From Spirochaetales bacterium (GTDB lineage Bacteria > Spirochaetota > Spirochaetia > SZUA-6 > DRHE01), in the NCBI GenBank assembly GCA_016935715.1, contig JAFGQJ010000034.1:1-5882 (forward strand): 5,882 nucleotides of DNA, written 5' to 3'. A model generated the notes under the pieces. It was given only the letters and a program-made list of their open reading frames with translations, was not told the origin of the DNA and searched no databases. This document shows, piece after piece, positions 1 through 4,781 of this stretch (the stretch's first letter is position 1; each line of letters opens with the position of its first letter). Made by a program: the position numbers and the translations under genes.

Positions 1-798
1 CAGCTCATAGAGGATGCCCTGATCCACAACCGCTACGATCCGCAGGCTCCGGACGACCTGCTCTATCAGTACGAGCAGATCTTCGGCATCCTCACCAGGC
101 GCGCTGCAGTGCAGAAGGGGATTTTCGCTCCGGACTCCCCGGCCGTCTTGCGCACGCTGACTCTCGGTGCCGGGGGCTGCGTGTTTCCATCGTACCTGGA
201 GCGCAACTATCCGAACAGCCAGAACCAGGTCGTGGAGATCGACCCGGAGGTTCTCAGGGTGGCACGGGATTTCTTCGACCTGAGAGAGGACTCTTCGATC
301 CTGCAGGTGGTTGCCGATGCCCGCAATTACGTTGCCTACCTCCAGGGAAGGGAGCGCTTCGATATTGTCTATCTGGACGCGTTCAACTCCTACTCCATCC
401 CCTACCAGCTCACCACCCTAGAGTTCACCGCCCAGGCGGGAGAGCTGCTCGATCCCGACGGTCTGCTCATGGCCAACTGCATCGACATCTTCGATCACGG
501 ACGCTTTCTCAACGCCTACCTGAACACGCTGGGCGCTGTTTTCCCCCACACCGCCGTGTACACCGACGACGGCTTTTCCCCGCAGCGCAGGGCTACATTC
601 GTGATCCTTGCCTCCTTCCGGCCCATGGAAGAGGCGACGGAGATGCTGTACTCCGACTCGGGCCGCCTGGTCGGCCGCCGCCTGCCCGAACGGATGCTCG
701 GACAGCTGCGCATGCGCAACGGGGATGGTATGCTGACGGACAACTACGCCCCGGTGGAGAACCTGATCGCTCCGCTTTTGCTCCGCAGCGTGGATTGA
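1..798 (+). CDS. Spermidine-synthase-like protein, C-terminal part (5' end outside window)
   Basis: The frame is open from base 1 to the TGA at 796-798, giving about 265 residues; the true start lies upstream. The GTG at 109 is only an internal valine codon, because family-like sequence (LIEDALIHNRYDP, then LLYQYEQIFGILTRR) precedes it. Numbering from the window edge, a Rossmann SAM-binding glycine loop LGAGGC is at 55-60, EIDP at 79-82, DARN at 106-109, the active-site-region DAFN at 126-129 followed by PYQLTTLEF, and the C-terminal DNYAPVENLIAPL. This pattern is typical of spermidine-synthase-like domains, many of which are C-terminal to a multi-spanning membrane domain in 'fused MFS/spermidine synthase' proteins. 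The DAFN stretch differs from the D-x-[ST]-D-P signature of true aminopropyltransferases, so polyamine synthesis should not be assumed. The gene converges on the channel gene with 74 bp between stops. Family assignment is firm; biochemical role and N-terminal architecture are unknown. Confidence 0.85.
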   Translation, partial: QLIEDALIHNRYDPQAPDDLLYQYEQIFGILTRRAAVQKGIFAPDSPAVLRTLTLGAGGCVFPSYLERNYPNSQNQVVEIDPEVLRVARDFFDLREDSSILQVVADARNYVAYLQGRERFDIVYLDAFNSYSIPYQLTTLEFTAQAGELLDPDGLLMANCIDIFDHGRFLNAYLNTLGAVFPHTAVYTDDGFSPQRRATFVILASFRPMEEATEMLYSDSGRLVGRRLPERMLGQLRMRNGDGMLTDNYAPVENLIAPLLLRSVD

Positions 799-872
799 GC
801 TCCGGCGTGCAGCCAGGCGTTCCGGCGCCGTTTCCCTGATCCGGCGTTGCGCCCATTGCGGCCGTCCGCCCC

Positions 873-1901
873 TCAGTGTCCTTTGCGCACGAACTCCCGA
901 AGACGGGTGAGCTGATCCTCATTGCCCAGGGCAATGAGCACGTCCCCCTCTGCGAGCTTCACAGATGAGATCGTGGAGGTGGTCGACGGGTTGATCCGCA
1001 CTCTCCCCTCCGGAGCATTGATGGCTACTATGATCGCCCCCGTGTGCTGGCCGATTCCCGCCTCTTTCAGGGTCTTGTCTATCAGGGGAGAATCGGGCTC
1101 CAGCATGACCTCCTCGATGCGCATGTCCAGCTCGCCGCCCTGGACGATCACGTCGAGAAAATTGAGCAGGTTGGGCCGCAGGACCATGGCCGCCATGCGC
1201 TGGCCGGCGATTTTCTTCGGAGAGATGACGCGATTCGCCCCGGCCTTGGTGAGCTTCCGGGTGGTCCGCTCCTCGGTAGCCTGGCTGACGATCAGCAGGC
1301 GGGGATTGAGCTGGCGGGCGGTCAGCACGACGAAGACATTGGACTCGTCTTCGGGCAGGGCGGCGACCAGCCCGGCGGCCCGCTCGACCCCCGCTTTCAC
1401 CAGCACCTCGTCGTTGATCGCATCCCCCTCCACGAACAGGATCGATTCGTCCCGGGACAGATCCGATTGGGAGATGTCCCGGTCCACGACGACGAAGCGT
1501 TTCTTGGAGCGCTGAAACTCGTAGGCCGCCTCCCGGCCTACATCGCCTCCTCCGACGATGATGAAATGGTTTTTCAGATGCCGTATCGTTCGTTTCATTC
1601 TTCGCTCCCTCATTACGTTGAGGATCTGCCCCTCGAACACGTAGCTGATGAGCACGGTCGCCGAGTAACCAACCGTGCCGATGCTGAGCATGAGAAAGAT
1701 GATCGTGAAGTGCTGACCGGCGGGGGACAGGGGTTTCACCTCGCCGAAACCCACGGTGCTCATGGTGATGAAGGTCATGTACACGCTGTCCCCGACGGAC
1801 CAGCCCTCGATAGACGAGTAGCCCAGCGTCCCGATCAGAATCAGGAGAAGCAGGAGAGAGAGGGCGATCAGGAATCGTGCCAGAGTTGAGAGTCTGCCCA
1901 T
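873..1901 (-). CDS. Two-TM potassium channel with RCK (TrkA_N/TrkA_C) domain
   Basis: The 342-residue product is an inner-membrane potassium channel subunit, expected to form a tetramer whose cytoplasmic RCK domains gate the pore. From the ATG at 1899-1901: TM1 is about residues 8-28 (leucine-rich), the pore helix about 36-48, the selectivity filter TVGFGE at 49-54, and TM2 about 65-89 with G75/G78 as possible hinge glycines. A basic linker (about 97-110) leads to a TrkA_N Rossmann domain starting near H112, with GGGDVG at 117-122 and an acidic VVVD end to the second strand. A TrkA_C-like domain covers roughly the last 80 residues. Order and length match MthK-type channels. The start is uncertain: the ATG at 1917-1919 adds six residues, and a TTG at 1971-1973 is less likely. 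None has a good ribosome site; the chosen one leaves a short positively charged N-terminus before TM1. It is divergent from the deacetylase operon. The ligand is unknown; potassium selectivity is inferred from the filter. Confidence 0.92.
   Translation of the reverse strand: MGRLSTLARFLIALSLLLLLILIGTLGYSSIEGWSVGDSVYMTFITMSTVGFGEVKPLSPAGQHFTIIFLMLSIGTVGYSATVLISYVFEGQILNVMRERRMKRTIRHLKNHFIIVGGGDVGREAAYEFQRSKKRFVVVDRDISQSDLSRDESILFVEGDAINDEVLVKAGVERAAGLVAALPEDESNVFVVLTARQLNPRLLIVSQATEERTTRKLTKAGANRVISPKKIAGQRMAAMVLRPNLLNFLDVIVQGGELDMRIEEVMLEPDSPLIDKTLKEAGIGQHTGAIIVAINAPEGRVRINPSTTSTISSVKLAEGDVLIALGNEDQLTRLREFVRKGH
1596..1611 (-). promoter_or_regulatory. Candidate internal ribosome binding site and ATG for a free RCK subunit
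   Basis: Read on the minus strand, GAGGGAG (1611-1605) is followed by six bases and then an in-frame ATG (1598-1596), which is M102 of the 342-residue channel. It is a better ribosome site than any seen at the full-length start. M102 lies at the end of the basic linker, 15 residues before the first glycine of the RCK GGGDVG loop. Use of this ATG would give a soluble RCK protein of about 241 residues (873-1598). In the archaeal channel MthK an internal methionine at the matching place produces the extra RCK subunits of the gating ring. Dual translation here is inference. Confidence 0.4.
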
Positions 1902-1942
1902 CAGCGCGCAGACCAGCATAACGCAATTTTCCGTCCATTGAA

Positions 1943-1959
1943 AGCAGGGGGGGTGCCAA
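1943..1959 (-). promoter_or_regulatory. Candidate sigma54 (-24/-12) promoter for the potassium channel
   Basis: On the minus strand TTGGCAC (1959-1953) is followed by a C-run and TGCT (1946-1943). The conserved GG (1957-1956) and GC (1945-1944) are exactly 10 bases apart, as sigma54 holoenzyme requires, and the TGGCAC half is perfect. Mismatches are the base after TGGCAC and the first T of TTGC. Transcription would begin near 1932, just upstream of the channel start codons. An enhancer-binding protein site is not identifiable. This is a motif match only. Confidence 0.35.
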
Positions 1960-1995
1960 CTGGGGTCTGCCAACTGGGGTTTGCCAATTTGGGGA
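1954..1995. repeat. Three tandem 14-bp direct repeats in the divergent control region
   Basis: TGCCAACTGGGGTC (1954-1967), TGCCAACTGGGGTT (1968-1981) and the diverged TGCCAATTTGGGGA (1982-1995) follow one another without a gap. Copies 1 and 2 differ only at the last base. Copy 3 keeps the TGCCAA head and G-run with a small shift. Each copy contains a small dyad (CCA-AC-TGG in copies 1 and 2, CCAA-T-TTGG in copy 3). The array lies between the two divergent genes and overlaps both candidate promoters, so it may be a binding array for a regulator. The regulator is unknown, and slippage duplication without function is possible. Confidence 0.7.
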
Positions 1996-2009
1996 TACTC
2001 CCCTATAGT
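1981..2009 (+). promoter_or_regulatory. Candidate sigma70 promoter for the deacetylase-glycosyltransferase operon
   Basis: TTGCCA (1981-1986) matches the -35 consensus at five of six bases, and TATAGT (2004-2009) matches the -10 at five of six, with an ideal 17-bp spacer. Transcription would start about 2016-2018, at or within two bases of the deacetylase ATG (2018), giving a nearly leaderless mRNA. The -35 overlaps the junction of repeat copies 2 and 3, and the spacer holds an inverted repeat, so control by a bound protein is plausible. No experiment supports it here. Confidence 0.5.
1991..2003. promoter_or_regulatory. Perfect 5-bp inverted repeat in the promoter spacer (operator-like)
   Basis: GGGGA-TAC-TCCCC is a perfect dyad lying wholly between the candidate -35 and -10 boxes of the deacetylase promoter. 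A protein bound there would touch both promoter elements. It is short and could be coincidental; the predicted start site lies downstream, so it would act as DNA rather than as an RNA hairpin. Confidence 0.3.
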
Positions 2010-2017
2010 GGACGTGT

Positions 2018-3091
2018 ATGAACCAGATAGCCATTGTCCGTGATCCCCTGTACCTCAAGCACTCCAACGGCCCGATGCATCCGGAAGGTCCCGAGCGGCT
2101 GCTCACGATCGACCGGATGCTTTCCGGGTTCCCCTTCAGGGATCAGCTGGTCGATATTCCGCCGAGGGATGCCACCTTCGCAGAGCTTGAGCGGATCCAC
2201 GAGCAGAGCTACATCCGCCGGATCGAAAAGACCAGGGAGAGCAGCTTCACGGTGCTCGATCCGGACACCTCGGCCACCTCCGACTCCTACGCCGCGGCGA
2301 TCCGCGCCGCGGGGGGCGCGATTGAAGCGGCGGAGGCCGTGTTGAGCGGGCGCTTTCCGGCAGCCTTCGCCTTCGTGCGTCCCCCGGGGCATCATGCCGA
2401 AGCGGGCAGGGCCATGGGCTTCTGCCTGTTCAACAACGTGGCCATCGCCGCCGCCTACGCCCTGGAAGCACATAGCCTGAAACGGGTGCTGATCGCGGAC
2501 TGGGACGTGCATCACGGAAACGGCACGATGCACTCCTTCTACCACACGGATGAGGTGCTGTACTTCTCCGTCCACCAGTATCCCCACTATCCGGGTACGG
2601 GAAGGATCGACGAGATCGGAGGAGGGGCAGGCAGGGGCTTCACCGTCAACGTCCCGCTTGCTGGAGGGCAGGGTGACGAGGACTATCTGTACGTGTTCCG
2701 GGAAGTTCTTCTTCCCATCGCCCGGGAGTACGCCCCCGAGCTGATCCTGGTGTCGGCGGGTTTCGACACCCACCTCAACGATCCCCTGGCCGGCATGGGG
2801 ATGACCGGCGGAGCCTACGGGCGGCTCACGGCGCTGCTCCAGGAGCTGGCCGGGGGCTGCTGTCCGGGCCGTATCGCTTTGACCCTGGAGGGCGGATACG
2901 ACCGCACGGCCCTCAGCGACGGAGTGGCATCGGTGCTGATCCGCCTGATCCACGGGCATGAAGGAGCAAGGGCGGGAGGGCAGGCGGAGCCGGAGAGTCC
3001 GGCAGGGACCGGGGCGCACGTGCAGGCGGACACACGGCAGGTGGTGCAGGAGGTGCGCCGGGTGCTGGCGCCTTTCTGGCGGGGGCTGTAG
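2018..3091 (+). CDS. Class II histone-deacetylase-family zinc amidohydrolase
   Basis: The 357-residue product is a cytoplasmic zinc-dependent deacetylase of the arginase/HDAC fold, which removes acetyl groups from amines on proteins or small molecules. The N-terminus HSNGPMHPEGPERL (15-28) is the usual family opening and fixes the ATG at 2018. Catalytic motifs are complete: RPPGHH at 121-126 with the His pair H125/H126, GFCLFNN near 134-140, DWDVHHG at 161-167 with zinc ligands D163 and H165, the class II YPGTG segment after SVHQYP, SAGFD at 246-250 with the third ligand D250, and EGGY at 291-294 with transition-state tyrosine Y294. The C-terminus (VRRVLAPFW) is a normal ending for bacterial members. 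Only a weak ribosome site (GGA at 2010-2012) precedes the ATG. It is the first gene of an apparent operon with two glycosyltransferases, the next starting 7 nt after its TAG. The substrate is unknown: acetyl-lysine proteins, acetylpolyamines, acetoin-linked control (AcuC-like) or an N-acetylated sugar are all possible. Confidence 0.95.
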   Translation: MNQIAIVRDPLYLKHSNGPMHPEGPERLLTIDRMLSGFPFRDQLVDIPPRDATFAELERIHEQSYIRRIEKTRESSFTVLDPDTSATSDSYAAAIRAAGGAIEAAEAVLSGRFPAAFAFVRPPGHHAEAGRAMGFCLFNNVAIAAAYALEAHSLKRVLIADWDVHHGNGTMHSFYHTDEVLYFSVHQYPHYPGTGRIDEIGGGAGRGFTVNVPLAGGQGDEDYLYVFREVLLPIAREYAPELILVSAGFDTHLNDPLAGMGMTGGAYGRLTALLQELAGGCCPGRIALTLEGGYDRTALSDGVASVLIRLIHGHEGARAGGQAEPESPAGTGAHVQADTRQVVQEVRRVLAPFWRGL

Positions 3092-3093
3092 GA
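3090..3093 (+). promoter_or_regulatory. Ribosome binding site of the first glycosyltransferase
   Basis: AGGA, overlapping the last two bases of the deacetylase stop codon, sits five bases before the ATG at 3099. It selects this start over the in-frame ATG at 2958, which would put 47 arginine-rich residues inside the deacetylase gene with no family resemblance. Confidence 0.6.
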
Positions 3094-3098
3094 CCGCC

Positions 3099-4781
3099 AT
3101 GCCGCCCCTGAAGATCTGCATGATCCACGGCTACCTGCTCACCGGGACGGGCAGCAACATCTTCGTCAACAACCTGGTGCGCAGCTTCTGCCGCCTGGGC
3201 CACCGGGTGCTCCTCTTCTGCCAGGAAAGGCATCCGGAAGATATAGACTTCGTCTCTCAGCACTCGGTTTTCGAGCCGGGAAACCGCAGCTACCGCACAC
3301 TCTTCACCAGGGATACCCCATATGCCGGAAGATGCACCCTGTTCAATCCGGACATAGGGGGCCTGCTGCCGGTGTACGTCTACGATGAATACGAGGGTTT
3401 CAGGGTCAAGACTTTTTCCGAGATGAAGCTCGCTGAAATCGAGGACTACGTACGCGGGAACGTCTCTGCCCTGGAGACGATCTATCGGGAAGACGGATTC
3501 GAGCTGGTCCAGGCCAACCACGTCATCATGTCCCCCTACATCGCCCGGGAGATGTGGAAGAGGCACGGGATCCCCTATTACATCACCCTCCACGGCAGCG
3601 CTTTGAACTTCAGCGTGCGCAATGACCCGCGCCTGCGCCCCTACGCGACCAGGGCTCTGCTCGGCGCCGCGAGGATCTTTGCCGTCAGCAATCACAACCG
3701 GCTCGAGGCTATAACGTTCTTCAAGCGCATCGCGGCGAAGATCGATCATAAGTTTTCCGTGGTCCCCGCGGGAGTGGATACCGGCCTGTTTCGCATCCTC
3801 GAGAGCTCGCGGCAGCAATCGATCGATGAGCTGCAGGAGAATCTGAAGATACGGCTGAAGCTCCTGCCGGACGGGAAGAGCCCGGAGCAGAAGCGCGAGT
3901 TCTACCGGGAGCTGGATGAAACCTCCTCTGTGGGGGAGGTCGACGCCCTGGTGACGAAGTACAATGCAGAGTACAAGCCGGGACATCCGGATCAGGACAT
4001 CGTCGAAACCCTGGAGGGAATCGACTGGGGAAGCAGCTGGGTGCTGCTGTTCGTCGGCAAGTATCTCTGGACCAAGGGGATCCAGATGGTGATCGGCGCG
4101 CTGCCGATCGTGCTCCGGGAGGTGCCGGACCTTCACCTGCTGCTGATCGGATTCGGGAGCTACCGGGAAGAGCTCGAGGCCCTGGTCTACTCCCTGGCTT
4201 CCGGCCGCCGGGAGCTGTTCCGCTATCTGATCGAAAAGAGCATCGCCCAGATGCAGCCCGGGGAGAAATCCGGTGTGGAGAAGCCTTTCAGGTTTCTGGA
4301 AGCACTGTCCCGCAGGAAAGAGGTCAAGAGCTACTTCGAATCGGCCGAACGAAACGACATCGCCGCTCACGTGCATTTTCTCGGCGCCCTTGGCCACGCC
4401 GAGCTGGGCCGGCTCCTGCCCTGCGCCGACGGCTTCGTGGCAGCCTCGGTTTGCCCGGAGGCCTTCGGCATGGTATCCATCGAGGCGCTGGCCAGTGGTG
4501 TTCTCCCTATCATCTCGAACCAGACCGGGTTCAAGGAGATCGTGGACCTGGTCTCGGGAAAGGTCTACGAGTTGAACGACTCCCCCCGGGTGAACGTGGA
4601 CGAGGACATGATCTTCAACATCGCCGCGAACATCATCCAGAACATCAGGAGGGGCAACCTCCGCAATCCCGAGCTGAAGCGAAAGCTCAGACAGCTGACC
4701 GTGGAGCACTTCAGCTGGGACAGCATCGCAAAAAACTACCTGTCCAGCTACTCGCACAAGGGAGCCAGGGAAAACTCGTGA
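3099..4781 (+). CDS. GT4-family glycosyltransferase with long insertions
   Basis: The 560-residue product is a GT-B fold retaining glycosyltransferase (group 1/GT4), predicted cytoplasmic or peripheral, moving a sugar from a nucleotide-sugar donor to an unidentified acceptor. The N-terminal domain opens with LKICMIHGYLLTGTGSN (4-20), including the glycine-rich acceptor loop, and has HGSALNF from H165. The interdomain strand VVPAGVDTGLF spans about 221-231. The donor domain has GKYLWTKG at 320-327 (donor phosphate-binding lysine), IGFG near 350-353, FLGALGH near 427-433, and PEAFGMVSIEA carrying the E-x7-E pair E454/E462. The C-terminal FSWDSIAKNYL segment is typical. At 560 residues it is longer than the usual 360-420; extra charged, helical-looking sequence lies at about 232-311 and 365-424. 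It follows the deacetylase by 7 nt and overlaps the next glycosyltransferase by 4 nt, so it should be co-transcribed. Family is clear; donor and acceptor are not. Confidence 0.93.
   Translation: MPPLKICMIHGYLLTGTGSNIFVNNLVRSFCRLGHRVLLFCQERHPEDIDFVSQHSVFEPGNRSYRTLFTRDTPYAGRCTLFNPDIGGLLPVYVYDEYEGFRVKTFSEMKLAEIEDYVRGNVSALETIYREDGFELVQANHVIMSPYIAREMWKRHGIPYYITLHGSALNFSVRNDPRLRPYATRALLGAARIFAVSNHNRLEAITFFKRIAAKIDHKFSVVPAGVDTGLFRILESSRQQSIDELQENLKIRLKLLPDGKSPEQKREFYRELDETSSVGEVDALVTKYNAEYKPGHPDQDIVETLEGIDWGSSWVLLFVGKYLWTKGIQMVIGALPIVLREVPDLHLLLIGFGSYREELEALVYSLASGRRELFRYLIEKSIAQMQPGEKSGVEKPFRFLEALSRRKEVKSYFESAERNDIAAHVHFLGALGHAELGRLLPCADGFVAASVCPEAFGMVSIEALASGVLPIISNQTGFKEIVDLVSGKVYELNDSPRVNVDEDMIFNIAANIIQNIRRGNLRNPELKRKLRQLTVEHFSWDSIAKNYLSSYSHKGARENS
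4767..4771 (+). promoter_or_regulatory. Ribosome binding site of the second glycosyltransferase
   Basis: AGGGA lies six bases before the GTG at 4778, inside the end of the previous gene. It supports the GTG start and the 4-base GTGA overlap, an arrangement that usually means translational coupling of adjacent genes. Confidence 0.6.

Noticed and set aside
826..846. CGCCG/CGGCG stem (11-base loop) as a terminator between the convergent genes
   Set aside because: The stem is only five pairs, there is no T-run on either strand, and TCCGGCG recurs three times nearby (801, 821, 840), so GC-rich chance pairing is likely.
919..2106. A 395-codon minus-strand frame overlapping the channel gene
   Set aside because: It is a frame-shifted shadow of the channel: low-complexity and rich in Arg, Gly and Pro, with no domain, while the neighbouring frame carries the channel filter and RCK motifs.
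3032..3091. Deacetylase C-terminal tail as an unusual extension
   Set aside because: An ending like VRRVLAPFW is a normal feature of bacterial class II members.
2958..3098. A 47-residue N-terminal extension of the first glycosyltransferase from the ATG at 2958
   Set aside because: The stretch is Arg/Gly-rich, lies inside the deacetylase gene and matches nothing in GT4 enzymes, and the ATG at 3099 has its own AGGA site.
2003..3121. A 372-codon minus-strand frame opposite the deacetylase
   Set aside because: The plus-strand frame has every HDAC catalytic motif; the antisense frame has none.
2913..4757. A 614-codon open frame on the minus strand opposite the first glycosyltransferase
   Set aside because: It is antisense to a gene with clear GT4 motifs, has no recognisable domain, and arises from GC-rich third codon positions.
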